Of a stretch of 64,000 nt of DNA, positions 32,990 to 45,104 are shown piece by piece (the first letter of the stretch is position 1; every line of letters starts with the position of its first letter). The position numbers and the translations under genes are program-made. The DNA is from Malania oleifera (Eukaryota; Streptophyta; Magnoliopsida; Santalales; Ximeniaceae), in assembly GCF_029873635.1 (NCBI RefSeq), contig NC_080428.1, positions 65,999,101 to 66,063,100 on the forward strand, written 5' to 3'. The notes beneath the pieces were generated by a model. It was not told the origin of the DNA. It was given only the letters and a program-made list of their open reading frames with translations, and made no database searches.

Positions 32990-33403
32990 CTAGGAGTACA
33001 ATTCCGGGTTAAGACAAAGGATGTCTCCTTTAAGAATCCAGCTCCTCTTGGATGGTGGCTTACCTCTCCACTTGACCAAGAACTTTTGGTATGATCCTGC
33101 TCGTGTGTACGTTGTCTTGTCATCAAAGATCTCGTTAATCTCGTCAAGGTTCTTGGGTAAGGGTATAGGTGGAGGCAAAGTTAATTTTGGGATCTCAAGT
33201 TCATGAGGAGTGGGGAATGGAGTATGATCACCTGCAAGGTTAGTATTGGATGGCTCCACAAAAGAAGATGCTTCAAGAAATGGGGTTAGATTTTCAACAT
33301 TAAAAACATTGCTTATGCCAAAATCAATAGGAATATCAAGCATGTAAGCATTAGAACTAATTTTCTTTAAAATTTTGAAAGGTCCCATATTTTTAGCATG
33401 CAA
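32990..33403 (-). pseudogene. Gypsy chromovirus integrase C-terminus with chromodomain (fragment)
   Basis: An open minus-strand frame of 137 codons. It starts in the integrase C-terminal region (NMGPFKILKKISSNAYMLDI, then GISNVFNVENLTPF) and ends with a chromodomain-like segment (EINEIFDDKTTYTRAGSYQKF, then LVKWRGKP..RSWI). Chromodomains in such integrases bind modified histone tails and guide insertion. The three aromatic-cage positions cannot be fully assigned by eye. Upstream DNA on the minus strand (33404-33900) shows no integrase core, so the element is a remnant. The family is a chromovirus, different from the one at 45105-51003. Confidence 0.8.
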
Positions 33404-34837
33404 CTTTCTTACCTTTCCTAGTTAGCTCACAAATGCACTTCTTGTGCATTAGTGCTCTTTTAGTCTTATTCCAAGATGGTGACAATTTTAACTAACGAGA
33501 TTGTATAAAACACATCTTTCACTTCTATTCCCTTTATCAACATCTTATGCAGCAATATTTTGATATTCTTAAATTTGAAGATCCATTATTTTTTAATGTA
33601 GAATAAGCATTTGGTGCAAGTAAAATTTCTTTGTTCCAACATCATAATGACGTAGTTTTTTAAAATTCCCAAGATTTCTTTAGGTAGTTTTAGTGGATAA
33701 TTTTCAGGCTACTCATTATCTTTCTCCCACGTCAATATCACATTATTATGATTTCCTTCCGTTAATGTCAAGGGAGTATCTATAACATAAAAAAGAAACA
33801 TTTTTTTTTTAAAGCAAAGTATATATCATCAATTTTCCAACGATTGTAGTTGGTCCATTAAAAGATTTTACTCAAGCAAAGTCAACCAGTAATCTCTCAA
33901 GTGTAAGGTCAAAGATAGCTATATCATTTTTAAGATTATTGGATCGGAGAAGTTGCAATAGAACAAACAATTAAACAAAAGAAAAAAGAACAATATTACT
34001 ATAGAGGAGCTTAGGCATGAAAAGATCACCGCCCTTAAAACTAATTTTGCACCTATGGAGTAGAAGTCTTGATATAATCAGCTATTGTGTGCATGGTTTC
34101 TAAGATTACCCAATAGGCTCCAGTTTGCTACACTTAGAAATGAGCAATAGGAGCAAGCATAGTTAGTTAACCAACAAAAATGAAAAAAAATAAAAGTTTG
34201 AGTAATTTTTTAAAGTAGCTTTGGAACAAGCTCATAGAAAAACTAAAAAGCCGCATGAAAAATTTGCAAGTTAGCTGCTTGAAGAGTGTAGACAGGTTAC
34301 TGAAAAATTTATTATGTTGAGAATTCTACTTGTGAGTTGTCTCACTTTGAGAAAAGAGAGTTTTGGATTATGGGTATTTATTTGCATAGTTGGGCTCAAG
34401 ATGTAATATGCTTAAACTTTTGGGTCAAGTTGGTGCTCACCCTTATACATAAATTCCACCGGTGAAGACTCACCTAGTACTAACAAGACATATTAGAGCC
34501 GATAATTCATAAATATGGGCAAGTGACATTGTAAAGTCGAGATGTAAAACTAATTCTCTTGACATGCTAATAATTGGAAGAGCAAGTATGTGACTAAGGC
34601 TTGTAAAGATCACCTAAGCTTAGTAAATAAATCAGAATATAGTTAGGATGTAGGATGTAGGATTGGTTAGAAGGCATGTGAAATTCAATCTGCAGTATAT
34701 AAGGCACGAAAGTAAGGCTCATTTGAGAAACTAGTGGAGATTTGGGCTTGCTTCAAGTTTGTTGCATAACAAACAATGACTTTCACTCAAAGGAGAGTAG
34801 TTGGAACTCACGGGTGAAGGAAACGATATTGTTGAGA
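33404..34837. other. Unassigned DNA, possibly decayed gypsy internal sequence
   Basis: Many stops in all frames. I see no domain, tandem array or terminal repeat here. Confidence 0.4.
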
Positions 34838-35346
34838 CACTACAAAAAATGTCATTTTTAGTGACGAAAGTATTAGTGAAGAATCGAAAATCGTCACTAA
34901 TAATGCGCTATTAGTGACAAAATCAAAATTCGTCACTTATATTTAAGCCATTAGTGACAAACCTCATATCAATCACTAATAATGCATTATTAGTGATGGT
35001 TTCTGGTTCGTCACTAATAGTTTCATCACTAAACATAAGTTTTCCAGTGAAAATATTAGTAACAATTTTTAGAATATTAGTGATGAAATTTTTCGTCACT
35101 AATAGTCTATTATTAGTGATAGTTGTAGACCGTCACTGATAGTGGTCTTAGTGACAGTTTTAAAAACTATCACTAAAAACTTCTCCAAATATCCCCACTG
35201 CTCCCCCCGCGCAAAATCTCGTGCATCCCAAATCGCTATTCTTTCTCTCGCACTCCCATCCTACATCCCCTCCTCCTGGTGCATGCGATTCATCAAAGAG
35301 CCGCTGCCTGGTTGTTGTCGGCTAGCTATATGCCACCTATGCCAAC
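34838..35346 (+). mobile_element. CACTA (En/Spm) transposon terminus with subterminal repeats
   Basis: It begins CACTACAAAAAATG, the classic CACTA terminal sequence, and is followed to about 35170 by at least ten copies of a subterminal motif TTAGTGACGA(A/T) or its complement CGTCACTAATA in both orientations, as in transposase-binding subterminal arrays. The sequence changes to GC-richer DNA after 35190 and is then broken by the hAT-type element at 35347. It resumes at 36318, but no matching TTTTTGTAGTG terminus or transposase was found, so the right limit is unknown. Confidence 0.78.
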
Positions 35347-36317
35347 TAGGGGTGAGGATAATTCGGGGATGCCCAAATTAACCGACTAGTTTCGGTCAGT
35401 TCGGTTTGGTTAAGAAACAAGTTTGGTTTGGTTTGATTATAGATTTACCAAATTTCAAGTATTCAATTATCGGTTTGGTTAGGATGAATTTTAATTCAGT
35501 TAACCGAATTACCTGAATTAATAATTAATCAAATTTTAAATATAAATTAGTAAAATATATATTATATGTTAAAAGCGCGAGCAAAATTGGGGAAAGGGGC
35601 GTGGAGCTGTGGTTTGCCCACTTGGGGGGTTGAGGGTTCGGACCTGGGTGGCTGGGCATGTCGAAAAACCTCTCCAGGGACGACAACAACGTTTGGCCAT
35701 TCCCTATTCCCAAATTCAAAATCCCAACTTCCCCAATTCGATTCCCAAATGCCAAATCTCATTTCTCTTCTAGTTCTCAGTTTCTTAAAGTTAGAAACTT
35801 AGAAATGTCAAGTTTGAACTTTCAGATTCGAGCGCCAAAACTCACTACTGGTGTGATTCATGAAGCGGTGCAGGTGATTCTTGTTCTAATTGTGTTCATG
35901 TAATCGTGTTCGTTATAGAGAGCAAAGCCGAGGGTTTTGTGGAAACGTGTTCATCAGAGAGAGCAGCTAAGCAGAGAGCAGGTGATTCGTGTTTGTGCAA
36001 TTGCATTCGTGAATCGCCTCTACGTGGCTTCGCCTGAGCAACTGAGCCCCTCTTCCTAGTTCCCGTCCCGATCTACTCACCCTCTTCCCTGGAATTGGTA
36101 AACAATTTACAATTATATTCTATTTTTAATAATTAATTTCAAATTATTTGGGTTAAATTTGGTTAACCAAATTACCCGAGAAGGTAATTTGGTTGGGTTC
36201 AGTTTGGTGATCCCCCTACGTTTGGCCAATTCGATTAACGAAAATCATTAACTAAAAATTTTAGTTAATTTGGTTAATTAAACGAATTTGGTCGAACCGA
36301 CCAATTTCTCACCCCTA
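35347..36317. mobile_element. hAT-type non-autonomous element with non-repetitive cargo
   Basis: Terminal inverted repeats TAGGGGTGAG/CTCACCCCTA are flanked by an 8-bp duplication ATGCCAAC/ATGGCAAC (35339-35346, 36318-36325), the hAT signature. Both ends have GGTTCGGTTTGGTTAA-type subterminal sequence. Between about 35570 and 36100 the composition changes to GC-richer, non-repetitive DNA with an 81-codon plus-strand frame (35658-35903). The frame holds EMSSLNFQIRAPKLTT and ends near a CAG-GTGATT splice-donor-like site. This looks like captured host DNA rather than transposase. Confidence 0.78.
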
Positions 36318-37721
36318 ATGGCAACTACAGTCGGTACCACCCTCCTGCACACCATAGCTGGTTGTCGGTATTACAGATTTGATCGAGCTCTTTATTTTAT
36401 TTTATTTTTTTGAGGTGGGTATTGATTCTACTGAACTAGTTTCAATAGAATCATGTTATTAGGGGACTCCATTCTTGATGAGTGTGTGCCGCCAAAAGCC
36501 AAAACATATGGGATTGTTTCCATTGCAAGAGGAAAAAAAAACTTCGACTGGGCATTATTGAATAGGAGAATAAATTGGTTGTAGGAAATCAACCTTCTAA
36601 AAATTTTTATAAATAGGGATTTGGAAACAGTAAACTACTCATGTTACTTCAAGTTTCATTTTTTGCACCTAATTAAAATGCTTGCATGAGTAATGAAGAC
36701 ATAATTTCATGCTTAAATACATTCGTTTAGGTCCATATGGCTTGGGGAACAAGTAAAATTTCTTTACTAATGAAAACAAGAATAATGAAAACAGGAATAA
36801 CAATTTACTGAAAAAAAAAAAAAATGTTGACCTATACCGTGAGCTACACCTTTCCATTGGACTTCAAGTGCATGAAAACCTATCAAAAACCAATGAGTAA
36901 GCTAGTCTTCAAACCATGGCAGAAGTTCATATTTTGTCATGCCATAAAGTTGTATCATGTAAACTTAAAAATAAATTGTTCCTCCATTGGGTTTAAGGCT
37001 TCATTGGTTCAAGTTGTTTTTAACTTAAAATAAGAATAGAGGTGCCCTAAGAATAAAAGTTCTTTCATATTTTCTCCTTTTTGTCGATCTCTTTGTTCAT
37101 CATAGCAAAATCACCTTAACTTTTAGTCCTGCAGAATGTATTTTAGGGTCAGCAAAGGCTTTTCTAAAGAGAAAGGTATCAATTGGCCTCCTTGGCAAGA
37201 TCTTCAAGCCATTCGCTGGCTAGAAGATTTTGTTCTACAGCATAGAATTGTGTGCATAAGGTTGGGTTGTAATAGAAATTCTAACTAGCTAGGGCAAAGA
37301 TGAGGTAGAGATATTTTCTAGTAATGCTGGTTTAGGCAAAAGACAAATTAATTAGAGCTGCTGCCATGGTGTCTTTCATGGCATGTAAACCCTATTACCA
37401 CGCTTTGGCCGCATAACTTGAACTGAGGTTGCAAGGGATTTAACAACCTTCCAATTATTAGAGGATGTTGTCTTATATTCACAAAATGATGGAAGAAGAT
37501 TCATGTAGCTAACTCTAGCTGGTGGGACTTAAGGTTTGGTTCTTGTGGTTTTTTTTTAATTGTAGAGAATGTCTTTCATCTGATTTTATTTCTAATAATT
37601 TGTCTTTCATATGATTTTATTTCTAATAATTCTTGATACTCTTTCTAACTTATTTTTTTAATTTCAAAATATACACTTACCATTCTAATGTGTGCTAGTT
37701 TTATTTCTTCTATCTGTGTAG
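36318..37721. other. Unassigned DNA (possible intron or intergenic)
   Basis: No repeat family was recognised beyond the continuing CACTA flank. Two short overlapping open frames near 37135-37270 are too short to support. If the exon at 37722 is real, this is its upstream intron. Confidence 0.35.
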
Positions 37722-37848
37722 TGATATTTACCCTTCCTTGGAAAGGGAATGCCTAGAGGGTAATCATGCTCAGTCCAAATTAGTTATTTCTACAATTGCT
37801 GCATTAGGGAGTGGTTCAGAGCAATATGTATTCTCTGAATTGTTTGAG
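37722..37848 (+). CDS. Candidate single host exon (HEAT-repeat-like, possibly PDS5-type)
   Basis: An acceptor-like CTGTGTAG ends at 37721 and a donor-like GTGCAT starts at 37849. Between them one frame is fully open and reads DIYPSLERECLEGNHAQSK, then LVISTIAALGSGSEQYVFSELFE. The helix-turn-helix pattern is HEAT-repeat-like and reminds me of cohesin-associated PDS5 proteins, in which an ERxCLEGxxxQSK...ISAIAAL phrase is expected. This is recognition from memory over one exon. No neighbouring exon was found in the window, so it may be a gene fragment. The stretch that follows is a microsatellite. Confidence 0.35.
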
Positions 37849-37885
37849 GTGCATCTCTTCCTGTTTTGCTCACCAGACTATTGTA

Positions 37886-37888
37886 GAA

Positions 37889-37938
<50 letters not shown>

Positions 37939-37955
37939 TTGTTGTTGTTGTTGTT
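37886..37955. repeat. (ATT)n then (GTT)n microsatellite
   Basis: About 17 ATT units then several GTT units. It creates a run of Leu codons on one strand and Asn codons on the other, both artefactual. Confidence 0.95.
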
Positions 37956-38143
37956 GCTTCTCAATATTATAAGGTTTATATATATCTTTATTTGTTCAAA
38001 AAGTTGTGATTTTTCTGAATGTTGGGAAAAATATACCAACCATTTTTGCAGTTTGGAAAGCCCCTCACTTTGAATCACACTCCTAAAGCCCCTTTGCAAA
38101 TAAGAGGAGCCTTACCTATGGCTATTTTTTCTTATATTTGGAT

Positions 38144-40772
38144 TGTAGTGATTCCAAAAAATACATAATAATAATAATAATAATAGTATTATTAATCAAT
38201 TAATTAATTAAATATTATTAAAATATTTATGAAATAAACAAATAAAAGGAATAGTGTGGAAAAAAAATTTAAATAAAGATATATATTAAGTTTTATATAT
38301 ATTAGCTTAAAGCTTCTGCAAGAAGCTTTGTTCAATCCAAATTTGAAATTGGATTTCATGCCTCTCCAGTGCTCTCTCTCGCCTATCCTGCTCCATCTCT
38401 CTCCTATGTCTTCCTCCTCTCTCTCCTCATTTTCTCAATAAATGTTCGGTCGATCGGAAACCTGAAGATACTGCTAGGTTCCTATCTCCGCCCTTGACAT
38501 TTCTACCAAGCAAATTTGTCGTGGGAGTGACTTAGGTACCCCTCCTGGGGAAAGGTATACTCCCTCTATTTCCTTAATTTATCCTTAGATCTTCAGCTAA
38601 ATCGATGATCGGGCACCACCACGGGGTCCTAGTCTCGATCGTCGTCATTTTGGCCGGAGCAAATTTTCAATTTGGGGGTCCTAGACACCAATCCAAAGCG
38701 AGAGTGGGATTTAGGGAATTAAGAAAATTAATTATTTTTGGGAGTTTAATTGTCATTTGAAATTTACGGACAGGGAAATGTTAAAATAGTATTTTATTTA
38801 GGATTGATTTGATTAAACAAAGGTTTTTATTAAGGGTTCGGGTGAGCGTCACAGGCATCATTTCAAGGTTCCTGTTGGTGTAGTTCAAGAAATCAAGTAA
38901 AGGGAATATATTAAATCAAGATTTTTGAGAAAATAATTAGTGGAAAATGAAAAATTTATGTATATATGTATATTATTTTCATGTGGGTTTCGAAATGCCA
39001 ACCGTTTGAATTGTAAATTTCTGAGCCTAGGGTTGTGTTATTAGATATTATTTGTGAAAATGGAAAGTTAAATGACATATTTTCTGGTTAATTGTGTAAG
39101 AAATTAAATGTATATTTTCAATATATGAATAATGGTTATAAGTTGGCTTATTTTCAATGAACGTATGAAATATGTTGTTAAATTGTGTGGCATGAGTAAA
39201 ATAAAGTTTTTGTGTTAAACTATGATATATGTATGAGATGCAGGAAATACTGGCAATGTATTGAGAATTAAAAGATGATATGAATTATTTTGCATGTGTT
39301 TGGTAATGTTAAATTACAACGTATGGTTTGAGAACTCCAGTGGACCAAGAAAAGGGCACAGTACTGTTGCGAAAATGTATGGCAGCGCTAGTGCGCCCAC
39401 ACGTCTTAGATAGAGTGTGAAGATGGGATGGTCGATTGTGTTGGGGAAGGGTAGTGTCCCCCTGGAGCTTAGACCAGTGTGGGAATAGCCAATTGGACCT
39501 ACAGACTGTAGAATGTGGTTAATTTAACTCTGGCGGGCCAACTAGGGTTAAGGATAGCCTTCGAGCCGTATAACCCATCATGGGGTGGAAGCATGACTAT
39601 GATTATTACCGGTATAAAGGGTTCTAAATGCATAATTGTAAGTTTAACCATGGATAATATGGAAATAATGGATATGGAAATGACAGTTATGGAAGCAATG
39701 GATAAAATATCAGTAGACGAAAATGACATGAAAACAGAATATGTGAAAACAGACATGAATATAGAAACTGATGATGAATATGTGACACATGAATATAGAA
39801 TATGAAAGTGAATGTAATGAATGGCACAATGATAACAACATAAAAAGTAATGTAGTACGGTATTATCAGTATTAAATATAGTAGTATTACATATATTTGG
39901 GGCGGGGTATATTCTTTGCCCGAGGGCTTGCTGAGAAAGGCAAGTGCCCTAATAGGTATCAGATGTAGCTATGAGCTGCATAACGTATTAATGCAGATGG
40001 AAGCTACTTGTGTGAGCGGTTAATCTTCTCTATTCTCGGGAACTTCTGCCAGTAAACCTTTGTGTGAATGTGTGAGTACGAGATAAACTAACCACCTAAG
40101 GGCTTACTGAGTAAGGTAAGTGCCCTGATATGCTTTAGTTGTGACCGTAGGTTGCTTAAGATATTAGAGTAGAGGGATGTTACTTGTATGGGTGGGTAAT
40201 CACCCCTATCCTTGGGAACTCTCATTGGTAAAATACCTTGCATGTGTTTAAGTAGGAACAGAGAATGATTTTACAATTTTGGTTCATTTGAAAATAATGA
40301 ATATACATATATGTTGTATTTAAACCTCATGATTGTCACACGCTGATTTAATGTATTCCATCCTTACTGAGATGTGTCTCACCCGATAGTTGAACTTTAT
40401 CTTTTTCAAGACCTTCGCGTGATCGAGCTTAGAGAGCTCGGGGCTGGTATATAGCGTTTTTGAAAGAAAGATAGGGTATAAACCTTAGCTATAATTTTGG
40501 GGTTGTAATATATTTATGTTTTCAGAGTTGTGAATGGTTGTGAATACTAGATGTTGGTTTATACTTTTGAAGTTTGATAGATGTAGAAACTTTGGTATAT
40601 TATTGAGGTGTTGTTATTATTTTTGCTGCATAGCTGATTTAGAGCCAGATTTAGGTAAATGGAATACGTGGCACCTGAGCCCCACTTGGCAAGTTCAGGG
40701 TGTTACAAGGCGGTATCATAAATTTATTTCAAATAACACTCCAGACCCTAATTTCATATTCGAGGCGTTACA
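38144..40772 (+). repeat. 5' LTR of the pol-less gypsy element
   Basis: TGTAGTGATTCC...GAGGCGTTACA. It contains an AAT-repeat, pyrimidine-rich CTCTCTC tract, the repeated GGGCTTACTGAGTAAGGTAAGTGCCCTG type phrases (about 39925-39960 and 40098-40130), and the conserved TGAGATGTGTCTCA hairpin (40362-40384). ORFs inside (39499-39805) are antisense/sense readings of an A/G-rich tract. Confidence 0.9.
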
Positions 40773-40773
40773 G

Positions 40774-40790
40774 TTTGGTATCAAAGCATT
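40774..40790 (+). other. Primer-binding site of the pol-less gypsy element
   Basis: TTTGGTATCAAAGC directly follows the LTR end, one mismatch from the initiator-tRNA-Met site TGGTATCAGAGC. Confidence 0.85.
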
Positions 40791-41123
40791 AGATTTTGGG
40801 ATTCTGCAGACTTAAAGATGATTAATACCAGAGTATAGAAATATGTGATATTGAGGATAGGAAATGGGTAGGCTAGGTGTTGAGAAATATCGGATTTTTT
40901 TTTTCTGTAACCTAAAGGAGGAAATACTTCAACGATTTCCTGTGATTTTTCTGAAGCAGTAGACGGTCTCAAAAAAGCCATGGTAAACCTTAGATGATTC
41001 ATTTCTTAGCTATGAGACTAGTCCTAAATTAAAAGTTGGGCGTATATTGGGATTTAGATTAATGATTATGTTGATAGGGTTATGATAATGGAATTCTTAA
41101 CTTTCTACTGTCCTATTTTTAGG

Positions 41124-42130
41124 ATGGATCCTAGGCATGAGAATGTAGAGGGTGAAACCGTGAAGGAAGAGATGACTCTAGGACTTTTAGTGAGGAGGAC
41201 TTTGATACCTCCACAATAATGCACAGTATAGTTCATCAGGTCAGAGCAAAAATAAGGAAGGATCCTAGAGAGCAGAACTGTCCAGCTGTAGATAAGGTCA
41301 GTAGCATCAAGGAGTTCATAAAGTTAAACCATCCTACTTTTGAGGGAGGACCTGATCCAATGATTGCAGAAAACTAGGTTCGGGAGATTGAGGAAATAAT
41401 GGAAGTATTCGATTGCATGGACGAGCAGAAGGTCTGAGATATGCCGCGTTTAAAATGACAAGCGATGTGAAACGCTGGTGGCTTTCTGCGAAACTGCTAG
41501 AGGGTCAGAGGGTTGTGAAGGTGGCACTAACCTAGAAAAGATTCAAGAAGCTATTCTTTGACAGGTACTTCCCCTTGTCCACCAGAGAGGAAAAGATTGA
41601 GGAATTCACTAACTTGACATATGGGAGTATGACTGTTGGGGAATATGCGGCTAAGTTCGTTAAACTATCGCGTTTTGCTCCGTTCCTGATCCCGAACGAG
41701 GCAAGAAAGGCCAGAAAGTTTGAAAAAGGCTTGAGATGAAGGGTTTATGAGATTGTAGTAGGGTTCCAGGTCCAAAACTTCTCTGACTTAGTGGATAAGG
41801 TTTCAGTGCTGAAGAAGAGCATTTAGGGTGGTACAGAGTCGATAGAGTAGAGGAAGAGACCTGCACCTTCGAGTTTTCAAGCTAAGGGTAGTTAGGGATC
41901 ATGGAAGAAAGAGAAGAATACTATGGGCTCGAGGCAAGAGACGGGAGATCAAGGTTATTCTAGTTATCAGGATAATCTGTCTTACTCTTTATGTCAGAGA
42001 TGTAATAAGAGGCATAAGGGTGAATGTCAGATTGGGACTCCTAACTGCTATAGGTGCGGCAGGCCACATAAGGAGGAATTGTCATGAACTATTGCCTATT
42101 GCACCTGTACCAAACCAAATCAAGGGAAAC
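41124..42130 (+). pseudogene. Gypsy gag remnant with broken zinc knuckle
   Basis: From the ATG at 41124 (MDPRHENVEGE) the gag homology runs through many frame changes and stops (for example ERFKK-type matrix/capsid sequence near 41540 and [15 protein letters not shown] sequence near 41620). It ends in a CX2C..H..C knuckle (42046-42085, CYRCG then HIRRNC) in which a one- or two-base indel separates the two halves into different frames. Homology stops at about 42200 and is followed at once by AT-rich 3' leader and the polypurine tract, marking the internal deletion point. Confidence 0.8.
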
Positions 42131-42371
42131 CAGAAAATACCCCGAGGTGGAGGTGGTCCAACACGTGTGTACACCATGTTCCTAACCGAGGTAGATATTG
42201 CCAATGGTGCAGGTATGAGTTTATATTTGAGATAAATAATGATTTTATTTAATTGTAGATAACGTAAAAGCTTATATGGTGATATATACTAGATTATGTG
42301 AAATATAGTTAGTTGATAAATTTTAGAAATGTGAAAATGATTGGGTAGCGAATTTCGAGGACGAAATTCTT

Positions 42372-42386
42372 TTAAAGAAGGGAGAA
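42372..42386 (+). other. Polypurine tract
   Basis: TTTAAAGAAGGGAGAA abuts the 3' LTR start, preceded by GAGGACGAAATTC, the conserved pre-LTR block of Tekay-type chromoviruses. Confidence 0.8.
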
Positions 42387-42413
42387 TGTAGTGATTCCAA
42401 AAAAAGTAAAATA

Positions 42414-42467
<54 letters not shown>

Positions 42468-44395
42468 GTTATTATTATTATTATTATTATTACTCAATTA
42501 ATTAATTAAATATTATTAAATTAATTAATGAAATAAACAAATAAAAGGAATTGTGTGGGAAAAAAATTTAAATACAAATATATATTAAGTTATATATATA
42601 TAGCTTAAAGCTTCTACACGAAGCTTTGTTCAATCCAAATTTGAAATTGGATTTCACGCCTCTCCAGTGCTCTCTCTCGCCTCTCCTGCTCCGTCTCTCT
42701 CCTCCGTCTTCCTCCTCTCTTTCTTCATTTTCTCGATAAATGTTCGGTCGATCGAAAAATTGAAGATACCGCTAGGTTCTTATCTCCACCACCGACATTT
42801 CTACCGAAGCGAATTTGTTGTGGGAGCAATGTAGGTACCACTCCTGGGGAAAGGTATACTCCCTCTATTTCCTTAATTTCTCATTAAATCTTCAGCTAAA
42901 TTGACGATCGAGCACAACCACGGGGTCCTAGTTTCGATCGTCGTCATTTTGATCGGAGCAAATATTCAATTTGGGGGTCCTAAGCACAACTCCAAAATGA
43001 GAGTGGGATTTAGAGAATTAAGAAAATTGGTTATTTTCGAGAGTTTAATTGTTATTTGAAATTTATGAGCCTAGAAAATGTTAAAATAGTATTTTATATA
43101 GGTTTGATTTGACTAAACTAGGGTTTTTGATTTAGGGTTGGGGTGAGCGCCACAAGCATCATTTTGGGGTTCCTGTTGGCATAGTTTAAGAAATCAAGTA
43201 AGGGGAATATATTAAATCAGGATTTTTGAGGAAATAAGTGGTGGAAAATGGAAAATTTATGTATATATGTATATTATTTTCATGTGGGTTCTGAAATGCC
43301 AGTCATTTGAATTGTAAATTTCTAAGCTTAGGGCTGTGCTATTAGATATTATTTTTTAAAATGGAAAGTTAAATGACATATTTTCTGGTTAATTGTGTAA
43401 GGAATTAAATGTATATTTTCAGTATATGAACGATGGTTATGGGTTGGCTTATTTCCAGTGAACGTATGAAATATGTTGTTAAATTGTGTGACATAAGTAA
43501 AATGAAGTTTATGTGTTAAACTAAGATATATGTATGAGATGCAGAAAATACTGGAAATGTATTAAGAATTAAAAGGTGATATGAATTATTTTGCATGTGT
43601 TTGGTAATGTTAAATTACAATGTATGGTTTGAGAACTCCGATGGACCAGGAAAAGGGCACAAAATTGTTGCGGAAATGTATGGTAGCACTATTGCACCTA
43701 CACGTCTTAGATAGAGTGTGGAGACAAGATGGTCGATTGTGCTGGGAAGGGTAGTGACCCCTTGGAGTCTAGAATAGTGTGGGAACAACCAATCGGACCT
43801 ACAGACTATAGAATGTAGTTGATTTAACTCTAGTAGGCCAACCAAGGTTAAGTCCAGCCTTCGGGTCACACAACCCATCATAGGGCCCACTACTAACTCT
43901 AAACGCATAATTGTAAGTTTAACCATGGATAATATGGAAACAATGGTTATGGAAATGGCAATTATGGAAGCAATGGATATAAGATCAGCAGACAGAAATG
44001 ACATGAAAACAAAATATGTGAAAACAAACATGAATATAGAAACAGATGATAAATATGTGACACATAAATATAGAATATGAAAGCGAATGTGATAAATGGC
44101 ACAATGATAACATCATAAAGAGTAATGTAATAAGGTATTATCAGTATTAAATATAGTAGTATTACATATATTTGGGGCAAGGTATACTATTTGCCCAGGG
44201 GCTTGCTGAGAAAGGTGAGTGCCCTGATAGGTATCAGATGTAGCTTTAAGCTGCATAATGTATTAGGGCAGAGGGAAGCTACTTGTATGGGCGAGTAATC
44301 TTCCCTATTCTCGGGAACTTCTGCCAGTAAACCTTTATGTGAATATGTGAGTACGAGATAAACTAACCACCTGAGGACTTATTGAGTAAGGTAAG
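42387..44395 (+). repeat. 3' LTR of the pol-less gypsy element, truncated
   Basis: It aligns with 38144-40118 at roughly nine bases in ten and stops exactly after ...AGTAAGGTAAG, where TGTTGACC begins. The last ~650 bp of the LTR are absent downstream, so the right part was lost, not merely displaced. It contains a long (AAT)n/(ATT)n tract at 42415-42490. Confidence 0.88.
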
Positions 44396-45104
44396 TGTTG
44401 ACCTTATAGGTCATATCCCGTTTTGATTATGACAAATACTCTAGTATTTAATGGTTGATGAATTTGTATGCAGGACCAATTGGAAGTATCATATGGTGCA
44501 CGCACATGGGCTTAAAGAAGACAAAGACCCATAATGTTTATTCCTTGTAATTTAATTGGGTTTTATTGGGTCTGTAATAGTAAATAGGATATGGTCTGTA
44601 ATAGTTAATGTCTTACCTGCATGATAGGATAGATAAACTTAAAATCATAGATGGACCTTAGGGATCACCCTTCGGTCGACCTTCAGTCAACCGACGTCAT
44701 ATTTTTAGGGTATATGCTCAAAGGCTTTAGATTGACCATAGAACCAATAATATTGCATGAAAATGGCCCCCATAATCTTAGTGTTTATTATCATATGAAT
44801 AAAGGTAATTTTATAAGAAGAAAAAGACCAAAATGTACAAAAAGGGCATGTTCGGTCGACCAAACTTCTACACTTAGAAACCTTCGATCGACCGAACCTC
44901 CACCGGGTCAACATTTTAACCCTTCGGTCGAGTGACCAGAAATGTTCTCCAACATCCTAGTCAACCAAACTTCCTTGGCTCAACATATCGACTCTTCAGT
45001 CAACCGATCAAAAGATAAACTCCAACGCTCTGGTCGACCGAACATCCTCAGGAGAAGCCCCAAATCGCTTGGTCAACCGAACTACCTAGTTCAAAATCAC
45101 CTGG
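44396..45104 (+). mobile_element. Truncated LTR of the TGTTGACC family (A'')
   Basis: It starts TGTTGACCTTATAGGTCA exactly like solo LTR A' and reaches into the GGTCGACC array (44670-45104). It is cut after ...CACCTGGTC by the gypsy LTR starting at 45105. The remaining ~1.5 kb is not found in the window. Confidence 0.85.

Larger units (their letters stand above)
38144..44395 (+). mobile_element. Gypsy element with large LTRs and gag remnant only (pol-less)
   Basis: Direct LTRs begin TGTAGTGATTCC at 38144 and 42387. The 5' LTR is 2,629 bp (38144-40772) and the 3' LTR is cut after 2,009 bp at 44395, where another LTR begins. The internal region is only 1.6 kb: primer-binding site, gag remnant, then the polypurine tract. 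Protease, RT, RNase H and integrase are all missing. The CGAGGACGAAATTC and GAAGGGAGAA sequences before the 3' LTR are those of Tekay/Del-type chromoviruses, so this looks like an internally deleted, non-autonomous derivative of that clade. Confidence 0.87.

Noticed and set aside
37878-38099. Asn-rich minus-strand ORF and Leu-rich plus-strand ORF
   Set aside because: Produced by the ATT/GTT microsatellite.
39499-39805. Met/Asp-rich ORF in the gypsy 5' LTR
   Set aside because: Reading of an A/G-rich tract. The matching region of the 3' LTR (43900-44080) has stops and no conserved protein.
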